DNA of 64,000 nucleotides from Salinarimonas sp. (lineage in GTDB: Bacteria > Pseudomonadota > Alphaproteobacteria > Rhizobiales > Beijerinckiaceae), in assembly GCF_040111675.1 (NCBI RefSeq), contig NZ_CP157794.1, positions 2,191,501 to 2,255,500 of the forward strand, read 5' to 3'. Below, piece after piece: positions 15,676 through 24,225 of this stretch. The position numbers and the translations under genes were made by a program. The notes under the pieces were generated by a model. The model made no database searches. It was not told the origin of the DNA and worked only from the letters and a program-made list of their open reading frames with translations. How positions within the stretch are numbered: the first letter of the stretch is position 1; every line of letters begins with the position of its first letter.

Positions 15676-17709
15676 ATGCTGCGATTGTCCCTGCGCGCGA
15701 AGCTCCTCGGCGGCTTCGGCGTCCTCGTCCTCGCCGTGGTCGCGCTCGCCGCGACGGCGACGCTCGGCTTGAACCGGGTGGAATCCCTGTTCGGCCAGTA
15801 TCGCGAGGCCGCCGCCCGCAACGTCTCCCTGCTCGAGGCCGACGGCGCCTTCCTCCGCGCGGCCGTCGCGTTCGAGCGCTTCCGCCTGGCGCCGACGCCT
15901 GAGGCGGCCGAGCGCGCGCTCGCCCTCCTCGACGCGCTCTCCCGGACCAAGGACGAGACGATCGCCCGCTTCGAGGCGCACCCCGCGCGCGGAACGTTGG
16001 CGCTCGCCGACCAGGGCGTCGCGGATTTCCGCACCGCCTTCGCCACCTACGAGGCGCTGGCGAGCGAGATCGCGGCGCTCGAGGAGCAGATGTACGCCAT
16101 CGGGCGCAGCGCGCGCGAGCGCCTGACCGCGCTCACGGACGGCGTCTCGGCCGAAGGCAGGCCGGCGGCCGCGCTCACGGCGGCGCAGGTCAACGAGGAT
16201 CTTCTGCTCGCCCGCTTCTACGCGCAGCGGCTCGTGGGGCGTTTCGACGATACCCAGAGCGTCCGCGGCGCCGACGCCATCGACCGGGCCATCGCCGTGC
16301 TGCCGGAGCTGGAGGCGGTCCTCCGCGACGGTCGCGCCCGGGAGGAGATCGCCTCGCTGCGCAGCTCTCTCGAGACGCTCGAAGCCGACCTGGCCCGGCT
16401 CTCCGAGATCGCGCCCATGCGCATAACGCTGAGCCGAAACCTCGCCGAGCGCAGCGCCGAGATCGCGACCATGTTGCGGACCGTCGCGGCCGAGAGCCAG
16501 GCCTACCAAGCCGAGCTCGGGCCGCAGACGGAGGCGACCGTCGCCCGCCTCACGGCGATGACGCTCGCCGTCGGCGTCGTGTTCTCGGTCCTGGGCGCGA
16601 CGCTCGCGTTCTGGCTCGGCGGCTCCATCGCGCGGGCGCTGCGCGCCTTCGCGGAGTCCCTGCGCCGGCTGGCCGACGGCGAGACCGGCGTCGCCATCTA
16701 CGGCCGCGGCCGGCCCGACGAGATCGGCGCCCTCGCCGATGCGGTGTCCGGCATCGAGGCCAACGCGCTCGCCCGCGCCGAGGCGGAGCGCGCCGCCGAG
16801 GCCGCGCGCGAGCGCGAGGCGGTGCGGGAGCGCGAGGCGGCGATGGCGGATCTCGCCGAGCGCTTCCGCGCTGCCGTGGGCGGCATCGTCGGCCGCGTCG
16901 CGGGGGCGGCGAAGGAGATGGAGAGCGCCGCGCGCATGCTGACCGCGACCTCGGAGGAAGCGTCGGGGCAAGCCTCCGCCGTCGCCTCCGCCTCGGAGCA
17001 GGCGGCCGCCAACATCCAGACCGTCGCCGCCGCCGCCGAGGAGCTGGCCGCCTCCACCGCCGAGATCGGGCGCCAGGTGGGCGAGTCGACGCAGATGGCG
17101 CAGGGCGCGAGCCGCAAGACGGAGAGCACCGCCGCACAGGTGCGCGAGATGGCGGAGATGGCCCAGCGCATCGGCGACATCGTCGCCTTGATCCAGGAGA
17201 TCGCGGCGCAGACCAACCTCCTCGCCCTCAACGCCACCATCGAGGCGGCGCGCGCCGGCGAAGCGGGCCGCGGCTTCGCGGTCGTCGCCGCGGAGGTGAA
17301 GAGCCTCGCCGACCAGACCGAGAAGGCGACCGTCGAGATCCGCGGCCAGATCTCCGGCATGCAGGGCTCGAGCGCCGCCTCGGCCGCGGCCATCGGCGAG
17401 GTCACGGGCGCCATCGCCGGCCTCAGCCGCACGGCCGCCGCCATCGCCGCCTCTGTGGAGGAGCAGGGCGCCGCGACGCGGGAGATCGCCCGCAACGTCC
17501 AGGAGGCCTCGGCCGGCGCGTCCGAGGTCTCCAGCGCCGTCCTCGGCGTCGACCAGGCGGCGACGACCTCGGCCTCGGCGGCGAGCCAGGTGCTGTCCTC
17601 GGCGAGCGATCTCACCCGTCAGGCGGACGCGCTGTCGCGCGCCGTGGACGATTTCGTGTCGGCGATCCTGGAGCACGGTGCCGGCGGGCCCGAGCGACGG
17701 GCCGCCTGA
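15676..17709 (+). CDS. Methyl-accepting chemotaxis protein
   Basis: This 677-residue inner-membrane chemoreceptor has TM1 at about 11-31, a periplasmic sensor (about 32-290) that is mainly helical, TM2 near 292-314, a HAMP domain, and a long cytoplasmic coiled coil. The signalling tip [20 protein letters not shown] (near 512-531) is the universally conserved CheA/CheW-binding hairpin. Ligand is unknown. The ATG at 15676 has GGAGG 6-7 nt upstream. It fits the flagellar genes elsewhere in the window, although no che gene is here. Confidence 0.93.
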   Translation: MLRLSLRAKLLGGFGVLVLAVVALAATATLGLNRVESLFGQYREAAARNVSLLEADGAFLRAAVAFERFRLAPTPEAAERALALLDALSRTKDETIARFEAHPARGTLALADQGVADFRTAFATYEALASEIAALEEQMYAIGRSARERLTALTDGVSAEGRPAAALTAAQVNEDLLLARFYAQRLVGRFDDTQSVRGADAIDRAIAVLPELEAVLRDGRAREEIASLRSSLETLEADLARLSEIAPMRITLSRNLAERSAEIATMLRTVAAESQAYQAELGPQTEATVARLTAMTLAVGVVFSVLGATLAFWLGGSIARALRAFAESLRRLADGETGVAIYGRGRPDEIGALADAVSGIEANALARAEAERAAEAAREREAVREREAAMADLAERFRAAVGGIVGRVAGAAKEMESAARMLTATSEEASGQASAVASASEQAAANIQTVAAAAEELAASTAEIGRQVGESTQMAQGASRKTESTAAQVREMAEMAQRIGDIVALIQEIAAQTNLLALNATIEAARAGEAGRGFAVVAAEVKSLADQTEKATVEIRGQISGMQGSSAASAAAIGEVTGAIAGLSRTAAAIAASVEEQGAATREIARNVQEASAGASEVSSAVLGVDQAATTSASAASQVLSSASDLTRQADALSRAVDDFVSAILEHGAGGPERRAA

Positions 17710-17716
17710 GGGACTT

Positions 17717-17746
17717 GCGCGCCGTCCTTGCCGCGGCGCGGCCTTT
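17717..17746 (+). terminator. Rho-independent terminator candidate after the chemoreceptor gene
   Basis: CGCGCCG (17718-17724) pairs with CGGCGCG (17734-17740), followed by GCCTTTTC. It begins 8 bp after the stop codon. The stem is short but GC-only and a T-run follows. Confidence 0.5.
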
Positions 17747-17819
17747 TCGCTCATCGACCATGCTTCACTGTGGCGTCTCGCGCGTTATCTTCGCAAACGG
17801 CAGCGTGAGGAGATGAGCC

Positions 17820-18563
17820 ATGGCCAAAGCCGCGAAGACGACGCCCGACCGCGACGCGATCATCGACGCCCTGATGGCGCTCGCCGCCGAGCGGCCCTGG
17901 GACGACATCGAGCTCTCCGACATCGTCGAGCGCGCCGGCATCACGCTCGCCGCCTTCCGCGAGGCCTTCCCCTCCAAGGGCGCGGTGCTCGGGGCCTTCG
18001 CCAAGAGGATCGACGTCGAGGTGCTCGCCGGCACCTCCGACGAGCTCGCCGACGAGCCCGCGCGCGAGCGGCTCTTCGACGTCTACATGCGCCGCATCGA
18101 CGCGCTGACGCCGCACAAGGCCGCGCTCAAGCGCATCAACGTGGCCGTGCGGCGCGATCCGCTGACGCTGGCCGCGCTCAACCAGGTGGCGCTCAATTCC
18201 CAGCGCTTCATGCTGGCGGCCGCGAGCATCCCCACCGAGGATTCCCTCGGGCCGCTGCGCATCCAGGGCGCCGTCCTCGTCTTCGCCAACGTGATGGAGA
18301 CCTGGTACGACGACGACAGCCCGGACCTCGCCCGCACCATGGCGCGGCTCGACCGCGAGCTGAAGCGCGGGGAGCGGATGATGGAGCGCGCCGACGACGC
18401 CCAGCGCGCCTTCGCGCCGTTCAAGGCGCTCGCCGACGCGCTGCTGGACGGCGGCCGGCGCCTGCGCCGCGAGGGCTTGCGCGGCGCGCGCCGCCGCCGG
18501 CACGACGAGCACGACGAGGATCTCGGCGCCGGTGAGGCGCAGGACCCCGCCGCGGCGATCTGA
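17820..18563 (+). CDS. TetR-family transcriptional regulator
   Basis: This 247-residue repressor-type protein has an N-terminal helix-turn-helix (about 27-57: ELSDIVERAGITLAAFREAF). The C-terminal ligand domain is not informative. The last 35 residues are strongly arginine- then acid-rich and likely disordered. GAGGAG precedes the ATG. It converges on the dehydrogenase gene of the C4-acid operon, 30 bp away, so it may regulate that operon, though it could serve another target. Confidence 0.8.
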   Translation: MAKAAKTTPDRDAIIDALMALAAERPWDDIELSDIVERAGITLAAFREAFPSKGAVLGAFAKRIDVEVLAGTSDELADEPARERLFDVYMRRIDALTPHKAALKRINVAVRRDPLTLAALNQVALNSQRFMLAAASIPTEDSLGPLRIQGAVLVFANVMETWYDDDSPDLARTMARLDRELKRGERMMERADDAQRAFAPFKALADALLDGGRRLRREGLRGARRRRHDEHDEDLGAGEAQDPAAAI

Positions 18564-18593
18564 CGATCGTCCGCGGCGCAGCGGCGGCGGCGC

Positions 18594-19343
18594 TCAGATG
18601 CAGCGCCCGCCGTCGACCTCCATGCACACGCCGGTGAGGAACTCCGCCTCGTCCGAGCACAGGAAGAGCGCGGCGTTGGCGATGTCCGTCGGCTGCGACA
18701 GGCGGCCCATGGGGATCGTCGCGCGGAACATGGCGCGGCGCTCCTCGGTGTCCTCGCCGAGGAAGGTCGCGAGCATGCCGGTCTCGCCGGCGACCGGGTT
18801 GATCGCGACGACGCGGATCTGCTCGGGCGCGAGCTCCACCGCCATCGAGCGGGTCAGCGTGATCGCGGCCCCCTTCGAGCCGTTGTACCAGGTCAGCCCC
18901 GGGCGCGGCCGCACGCCCGCCGTCGAGGCGATGTTGAGGATCACGCCGCCTGCGCCCTGCTTCCGAAACACCGGGATCGCGGCATGCGCCCCGTGGAAGA
19001 TCGCCTTCACGTTGACGGCGTAGATCCGGTCGAAGGTCTCCTCGTCGACCTCGAGCATCGGGCGGTTGCGGTGGGCGTAGCCCGCATTGTTGACGAGGAT
19101 GTCGAGCCGCCCGAAGGCGGAGACCGCCTCGTCCACCATGGCCTGCACGTCGGCGGCCTTCGTCACGTCGGCGCGCACGAAGCGCGCGGCCTCCCCGATC
19201 TCGGCGGCGACGCGGCGCCCGCCCTCCTCGGCGATGTCGCCGACGATCACCTTCGCGCCCTCGCGCGCGAACAGCTTCGCCATCCCCTCGCCGAACCCCG
19301 AGCCCGCTCCGGTGATGACGGCGACCTTGCCTGAAAGACGCAT
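18594..19343 (-). CDS. Short-chain dehydrogenase/reductase (classical SDR)
   Basis: This 249-residue NAD(P)-dependent oxidoreductase has the cofactor motif TGAGSGFG at 11-18, NNAG at 85-88 and catalytic S140, Y153 and K157. D36 at the end of strand 2 favours NAD over NADP. The start ATG has AAAGGA upstream. It is the last gene of the minus-strand otnK-TRAP-aldehyde dehydrogenase set, separated from the latter by a palindromic element. It could oxidise a hydroxyl of the imported sugar acid, providing the oxo-acid for the kinase (inference). Confidence 0.88.
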   Translation of the reverse strand: MRLSGKVAVITGAGSGFGEGMAKLFAREGAKVIVGDIAEEGGRRVAAEIGEAARFVRADVTKAADVQAMVDEAVSAFGRLDILVNNAGYAHRNRPMLEVDEETFDRIYAVNVKAIFHGAHAAIPVFRKQGAGGVILNIASTAGVRPRPGLTWYNGSKGAAITLTRSMAVELAPEQIRVVAINPVAGETGMLATFLGEDTEERRAMFRATIPMGRLSQPTDIANAALFLCSDEAEFLTGVCMEVDGGRCI

Positions 19344-19386
19344 GGTGCTTTTCCTTTCTTCTCTCGTTCTCGCGGAACCGCTCCGG

Positions 19387-19576
19387 TGTCATCCCCGGCC
19401 GGAGCGCCGAAGGCGCGCAGGGGAAGGGGACCCAGCGAATCAGCTGCGCCGAAGGCGCTCCTTCAGCGGCGACCAGCCGCCTGGTCGGCGGCATGCAGCG
19501 CGCCTTCGGCGCAGAGTCGTTGCGCTGGGTTCCCTTCCCCTTCGTTCGCTCCGCTCACTCCGGCCGGGAATGACAC
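19387..19576. repeat. Palindromic dispersed element (type B, copy 1)
   Basis: Ends are TGTCATCCCCGGCCGGA (19387-19403) and TCCGGCCGGGAATGACA (ending 19576). The inside is a nested palindrome with GGGGAAGGGGACCCAGCG and its complement plus a core containing GCGCCGAAGGCGC. It shares ends and core with 43721-43912, in the opposite orientation, and ends with 22905-23085. It fills the gap between the aldehyde dehydrogenase and SDR genes. Confidence 0.85.
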
Positions 19577-19593
19577 CCGTTTGCGCCGGAGCC

Positions 19594-21039
19594 TCACTCG
19601 TACTTCACCGCCACCGTCTTCAGGTTGGCGAAGCCGTACAGCGCCTCGAAGCCCTTCTCGCGGCCGTGGCCGGACTTGCCGACGCCGCCGAAGGGCAGCT
19701 CGACGCCCCCGCCCGCGCCGTAATTGTTGACGAAGACCTGCCCCGCGCGCAGGCGCTTCGCCATGCGCAGCTGGCGCCCGCCGTCGCGGGTCCACACGCC
19801 GGCGACGAGGCCGTAATCGGTGCCGTTGGCGATGGCGATCGCCTCGTCCTCGCCCTCGAACGGGATGAGCGAGAGCACCGGCCCGAAGATCTCGTCGCGA
19901 GCGAGCTCCGCCTCGGGATCCACCGGCCCGAACAGAGCGGGCGCGACGAAGAAGCCGCCTTTGGGCGCGTCGTCCAGGATGCGGCCGCGGGCGAGCACCG
20001 TCGCCCCGCCGGCCTCCGCGCGCTCGATGAAGCCCGCGACGCGGTCCCGCTGGCGGGCGTTGACGATCGGCCCGACGTCGGGATCGTCGAGGGCCGGGCC
20101 CACCGTGAGCGCCGAGAAGCGCTCGACGAGCGCCGAGACCACCTCCTCGTAGATCGGCTTCTCGATGAGGATGCGCGAGCCGGCCGAGCAGGTCTGGCCC
20201 GCGTTCTGGACGGAGGCGCGCACCAGGAAGGGCAGGGCGGCGTCGAGGTCGGCGTCGGCGAAGACGAGCTGGGGCGACTTGCCGCCGAGCTCGAGGGTGA
20301 CGGGCACGACGTTGCGCGCCGCCATCTCCTGCACCTTCTGCCCGACGAGCACGGAGCCCGTGAACGAGACGTGCGCGACCCCCGGATGCGAGGCGAGCGG
20401 CGCGCCGGCCTCCTCGCCGTAGCCGGTGACGACGTTGAAGGCCCCCTCCGGCAGCCCCGCCTCGAGGGCGAGCTTGCCGAGCATCAGCGCGGTGAGCGAG
20501 GCGTCCTCCCCCGGCTTCACGACGCAGGCGTTGCCCATGGCGAGCGCGGCGCCCACCGAGCGCCCGATGATCTGCATCGGGTAGTTCCACGGAACGATGT
20601 GGCCGGTGACGCCGTGGGGCTCGTACCAGGTCATCACCTGGTAGCCGGCCTGGTAGGGGATCGTGTCGCCGTGCACCTTGTCGGCCGCGCCGCCGTAGAA
20701 CTCGAAATAGCGCGCGCAGGCGAGCGCGTCGGCCTTGGCTTGGGCGTGCGGCTTGCCGACGTCGCGGGCCTCCAGGATGGCGAGGTCGGTGGCGCGCTCG
20801 AGAACGATCTGGGCGAACCGCGAGAGGATGCGGCCGCGCTCCGTGGCGGTCATCTTCCCCCACGGACCGTCGAGCGCCTTGCGCGCGGCCTTCACCGCCG
20901 CGTCGATGTCGGCCGCGCGGCCGCGGGCGAGCTCGGCGAAGGGCTCTCCGGTGGAGGGGTCGAGGACGGGGATGCGCTCGCCCGCGGCGGCGTCGTGGAA
21001 CGAGCCGCCGATCAGGAGCTTCGGCGCGGGAACGGTCAT
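19594..21039 (-). CDS. NAD(P)-dependent aldehyde dehydrogenase
   Basis: This 481-residue enzyme oxidises an aldehyde to the acid. Catalytic residues are present: N152 (PWNYP), E250 (ELGGKSPQ) and nucleophile C284 (NAGQTCSAGSR), plus FTGS at 226-229. The C-terminal motif PFGGVGKSG is intact. The ATG at 21037-21039 lies 11 nt after the dctM stop, so it is in the TRAP operon. Substrate is unknown; the context suggests a C4 or shorter sugar-acid-derived aldehyde. Confidence 0.9.
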   Translation of the reverse strand: MTVPAPKLLIGGSFHDAAAGERIPVLDPSTGEPFAELARGRAADIDAAVKAARKALDGPWGKMTATERGRILSRFAQIVLERATDLAILEARDVGKPHAQAKADALACARYFEFYGGAADKVHGDTIPYQAGYQVMTWYEPHGVTGHIVPWNYPMQIIGRSVGAALAMGNACVVKPGEDASLTALMLGKLALEAGLPEGAFNVVTGYGEEAGAPLASHPGVAHVSFTGSVLVGQKVQEMAARNVVPVTLELGGKSPQLVFADADLDAALPFLVRASVQNAGQTCSAGSRILIEKPIYEEVVSALVERFSALTVGPALDDPDVGPIVNARQRDRVAGFIERAEAGGATVLARGRILDDAPKGGFFVAPALFGPVDPEAELARDEIFGPVLSLIPFEGEDEAIAIANGTDYGLVAGVWTRDGGRQLRMAKRLRAGQVFVNNYGAGGGVELPFGGVGKSGHGREKGFEALYGFANLKTVAVKYE

Positions 21040-21050
21040 GATGCGCGCTC

Positions 21051-22325
21051 TCAGTAAGCGAGGTTGCGGAAGAACAGCGTCAGATCCGGCACGTAGGTGA
21101 TGATCATCAGGCAGGCGACGATCACCAGCACGAAGGGTACGAGATGCCGGACGATCCGCTCCAGGGGTACTTGCGCCACCTGGCATGCGGCGAAGAGGTT
21201 CACCCCGAAGGGCGGCGTGATCATGCCGAGCGCGAGGTTCACCACCATGATCAGCCCGAAATGCACCGGGTCGACGCCATAGGAGATCGCCACCGGCGCG
21301 AGGATCGGCGCGAGCACGATGATCGCCGCCGAGGTCTCGATGAACATGCCCACCAGGAACAGGAAGACGTTGACGGCGAGCAGGAACATCGCCGGATCGG
21401 AGACCACGGTGGTGATCCACGACGAGATCGCCGCCGGAACGCCGGCGCGGGTGATCAGGAACGAGAACAGCCCCGCCGCCGCGATGACGAACATGATGAT
21501 GGTGGACGCGATCACCGAGCGGCGCAGCACGCCGACGAGGTCGCGCCAGGAGATGGCGCGGTAGACCAGCGTGCCGACGATCAGCGCGTAGACGACCGCG
21601 ACGACGGAGGCCTCTGTCGGCGTGAACACGCCCTGGTAGATGCCGCCGATGATGATCACCGGCATGAACAGCGCCCACGCCGCCTCCTTCGTGGCGGCGA
21701 GGAGCGGCAGGCGCCCCACATGGTCCTCCTTGCCCCAGCCGTTGATCCGGCAATAGACCAGGACGAAGGCGATCAGCGCAGCCCCGATCAGGAGGCCCGG
21801 CCCGATGCCGCCGACGAAGAGCTCGCCGATCGAGACCTCCGCCGCGACGCCGTAGAGGATGAGCGGGATCGAGGGCGGGATGATCACGCCGAGCTCGGCC
21901 GAGGTCGCCTGCAGGCTCGCGCCGAAGCTCCTCGGGTAGCCGTGCTTGATCATCGCCGGGATGATGATCGCGCCGATGGCGAAGGTGGTCGCGACCGAGG
22001 AGCCCGACACCGAGGCGAAGATCATGCAGGTGAGCACGCACGAGGCCGCGAGCCCGCCCTGCACGCCGCCGACCAGCGCCTTGGCGAACTCGACGAGCCG
22101 CCGCGAGATGCCGCCCGCCTCCATCAGGTTCCCCGCCAGGATGAAGAAGGGGATCGCCATCAGCGGGAAGGAATCGATCGTCGTCATCAGCCGCTGGGCG
22201 ACGACGACGAGGGGGAGCGGCGTGAAGAAGGCGATGCCGCCGATCGAGGCGGCGAGGATCGCGATGGCGATGGGGACGCCGAGCGCGATGAAGAAGACCA
22301 TCCCGGCCAGCATGAAGGTCGACAT
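21051..22325 (-). CDS. dctM: TRAP transporter large permease (DctM)
   Basis: This 424-residue protein is the main transport subunit of a tripartite ATP-independent periplasmic transporter. It has about 12 hydrophobic segments and motifs such as FPLMAIPFFILAGNLMEAGG (residues 52-71) and IIPPSIPLILYG near 156-167, typical of DctM. It starts 6 bp after the dctQ stop with AGGAG inside the dctQ end. It works with DctQ and DctP in Na+-driven uptake of a carboxylate. Confidence 0.93.
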   Translation of the reverse strand: MSTFMLAGMVFFIALGVPIAIAILAASIGGIAFFTPLPLVVVAQRLMTTIDSFPLMAIPFFILAGNLMEAGGISRRLVEFAKALVGGVQGGLAASCVLTCMIFASVSGSSVATTFAIGAIIIPAMIKHGYPRSFGASLQATSAELGVIIPPSIPLILYGVAAEVSIGELFVGGIGPGLLIGAALIAFVLVYCRINGWGKEDHVGRLPLLAATKEAAWALFMPVIIIGGIYQGVFTPTEASVVAVVYALIVGTLVYRAISWRDLVGVLRRSVIASTIIMFVIAAAGLFSFLITRAGVPAAISSWITTVVSDPAMFLLAVNVFLFLVGMFIETSAAIIVLAPILAPVAISYGVDPVHFGLIMVVNLALGMITPPFGVNLFAACQVAQVPLERIVRHLVPFVLVIVACLMIITYVPDLTLFFRNLAY

Positions 22326-22331
22326 GGCGCT

Positions 22332-22889
22332 TCAGATCTCCTGGCGCTTCAGCTGCGCGACCGCCTCGGCTTCCGAGACGGGCTCGCCTTTGCTGGCGCG
22401 GGTCACGTCCTCGGCGAAGCGGGCCAGCACGGCGACGATCGAGAGCGCCGCGCCGACGGGGATGGCGGTGTAGACGAGCGCGATCGAGATGCCGCCCCCG
22501 GTGAACGGGTTGTCGACGCCCGCCAGCGTCTGGAAGCGCACGCGGGTGGCCATGTCCCAGCCCCACCAGAACATCACGGCGAGCACGCCGAGGTTCAGGC
22601 CTGCGATGGCGCAGATCACGACGATCTTGAGGCGCCGCGGCGCGAGCCGCTGGAGCATGTCCACCGACATCAGCGATCCCGTCCGGAAGGCCGCGACGAG
22701 GCCGAGATAGACCATCCAGATCTGAAGGCTGCGCGAGGTCACCTCCGACCAGGTCGAGGGCTGCTCGAACACGAAGCGCGTCGTCACCTGGTAGAAGGAC
22801 ACGCTCGCCATGGCGACGAGGAGCAGCATCGCCAGCGTCAGCGTGACGTGAAAGACGGTGCGGTCGACGAGCTTGAGGGCGGTGAGCAT
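22332..22889 (-). CDS. dctQ: TRAP transporter small permease (DctQ)
   Basis: This 185-residue membrane protein has four hydrophobic helices (about 12-35, 47-68, 90-112, 132-155) and the family motif TWSEVTSRSLQIWMVYLG. It pairs with DctM. The gene follows the dctP gene after a 273-bp gap holding a palindromic element and a strong hairpin. Confidence 0.88.
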   Translation of the reverse strand: MLTALKLVDRTVFHVTLTLAMLLLVAMASVSFYQVTTRFVFEQPSTWSEVTSRSLQIWMVYLGLVAAFRTGSLMSVDMLQRLAPRRLKIVVICAIAGLNLGVLAVMFWWGWDMATRVRFQTLAGVDNPFTGGGISIALVYTAIPVGAALSIVAVLARFAEDVTRASKGEPVSEAEAVAQLKRQEI

Positions 22890-22904
22890 GGCGATCCGAT
22901 CTGC

Positions 22905-23085
22905 CTGTCATCCCGGGCGCCGACGGCGACCCGGGACCCAGAACCTCCGACGACCGTCTTGCAGCGTACACGCCGCATCGCACGACCGTCGACTCGCAGC
23001 CGCGGAGCTGTGCGCGCGGCATGCGCGCGCAAGCAAACCTCGGCGGGAATGGGTCCCGGACTTGCTTCGCAATCCGGGATGACAG
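22905..23085. repeat. Palindromic dispersed element (type B, diverged copy 2)
   Basis: It starts CTGTCATCCCGGG and ends CCGGGATGACAG, with GGGACCC/GGGTCCC next inside, like the copies at 19387 and 43721. The core is different. It lies between dctP and dctQ, so it is transcribed within the operon. Confidence 0.75.
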
Positions 23086-23130
23086 AGGTGGCGCTCGGTC
23101 CTTTCAGGGAACCGAGGTCCGGCGGAGGGA

Positions 23131-23156
23131 GCCCCTCTCCCGTTCGGGAGAGGGGC
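23131..23156 (-). terminator. Strong hairpin just after dctP (attenuator/stabiliser)
   Basis: GCCCCTCTCCC (23131-23141) and GGGAGAGGGGC (23146-23156) make a perfect 11-bp stem with loop GTTC, 6 bp beyond the dctP stop. There is no U-tract. It likely allows more binding protein than permease to be made, as at 2402-2436. Confidence 0.55.
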
Positions 23157-23162
23157 GATCGA

Positions 23163-24146
23163 TCACATCCCGGTGTTGCGGATGGCGTCGATCTTCTCCT
23201 GGCCGAAGCGCTCGGCGAACTCCGCGAAGGCCGGGGCGAGGGCCGCCTCGAAGGCCGCGCGGTCGACGTCCTCGACCACCTGCATGCCCTGCTCCTGAAG
23301 CGTCGCGACGCCGTTCTCGGCGTCCTCGCGCACCTTGAGGCGCATGGCCGCCGCGCCGGCCTGGGCGGCCTGCTCGAACCAGCCCTTCTCCTCGTCGGAG
23401 AGGCCTTCCCACACCATCGGCGACATGATGATCAGCGCCGGCGAGTAGACATGCTGGGTCAGGGTCAGGTGGTCCTGCACCTGGGCGAAGTTCGCCGACA
23501 GGATCACGCCGATCGGGTTCTCCTGGCCGTCGACGGTGCCCTGCTGGAGCGCGGTGAACAGCTCGGGGAACGCCATCGGGGTCGGCAGCACGCCGAGCTC
23601 CTGGAAGGCGCGCATGTGCACCTGGTTCTCCATGGTGCGCACCTTGAGGCCCTGCGTGTCCTCCGGCGTGCGGATCGGGCGCACGTTGTTGGTCAGGTTG
23701 CGGAAGCCGTTCTCGCCCCAGGCGAGCGCGACCAGGCCGTGGTTCGGGAACTGATCGAGGATCTCCTGGCCGATCGGCCCGTCGAGCACGGCATGGGCGT
23801 GCTCGTAGTCGCGGAACAGGAAGGGGATGTCGGTGATCAGCGTGTCCGGCACGAAGTTGCCGACCGGGCCCGTCGAGGTGATGACGAGATCCACCGTGCC
23901 GATCTGCGCGCCCTCGACCATCTCGCGCTCGCCGCCCAGCGCGTTCGCCGGGAACTGGGCGATGGTGAACTGCCCGCCGGAGAGCCGCTCGAGCTCCTCG
24001 GCCATGGCGGTCGCGCCGACGCCGTAATGCGAGGTGGGCGCGAGCGAGTAGCCGAGCTTGAGCTCCTGCTGCGCCTGCGCGCCGCCGACGCCGAGCGCCA
24101 CGAGCGCCGCGCCGGCGAGCGCGGCCTTGAGGGTCTGATGCATCAT
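23163..24146 (-). CDS. dctP: TRAP transporter solute-binding protein (DctP)
   Basis: This 327-residue periplasmic protein has a signal peptide ending AQA|QQ near residue 26. The DctP-type fold includes the conserved region with NPIGVI and an arginine in GLKVRTMENQVH (about 168-179), where the family arginine binds the ligand carboxylate. A GGGAGG lies upstream of the ATG. Gene order kinase-dctP-dctQ-dctM suggests the ligand is a four-carbon sugar acid, but this is contextual. Confidence 0.92.
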   Translation of the reverse strand: MMHQTLKAALAGAALVALGVGGAQAQQELKLGYSLAPTSHYGVGATAMAEELERLSGGQFTIAQFPANALGGEREMVEGAQIGTVDLVITSTGPVGNFVPDTLITDIPFLFRDYEHAHAVLDGPIGQEILDQFPNHGLVALAWGENGFRNLTNNVRPIRTPEDTQGLKVRTMENQVHMRAFQELGVLPTPMAFPELFTALQQGTVDGQENPIGVILSANFAQVQDHLTLTQHVYSPALIIMSPMVWEGLSDEEKGWFEQAAQAGAAAMRLKVREDAENGVATLQEQGMQVVEDVDRAAFEAALAPAFAEFAERFGQEKIDAIRNTGM

Positions 24147-24225
24147 CTGCCTTGGTCCTCCCAGAGGTCTTGCTTCGTTGAACCGAGCCGGACGGTCTGC
24201 GCCGCCCGGATGATCTCGCCACGCG

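Noticed and set aside
15550..17754. About 730-codon minus-strand frame opposite the chemoreceptor gene
   Set aside because: The chemoreceptor hairpin motif on the plus strand is unmistakable; the antisense frame has no motif.
19387..19576. Insertion sequence
   Set aside because: No transposase reading frame and too short; a non-autonomous palindromic element fits better.
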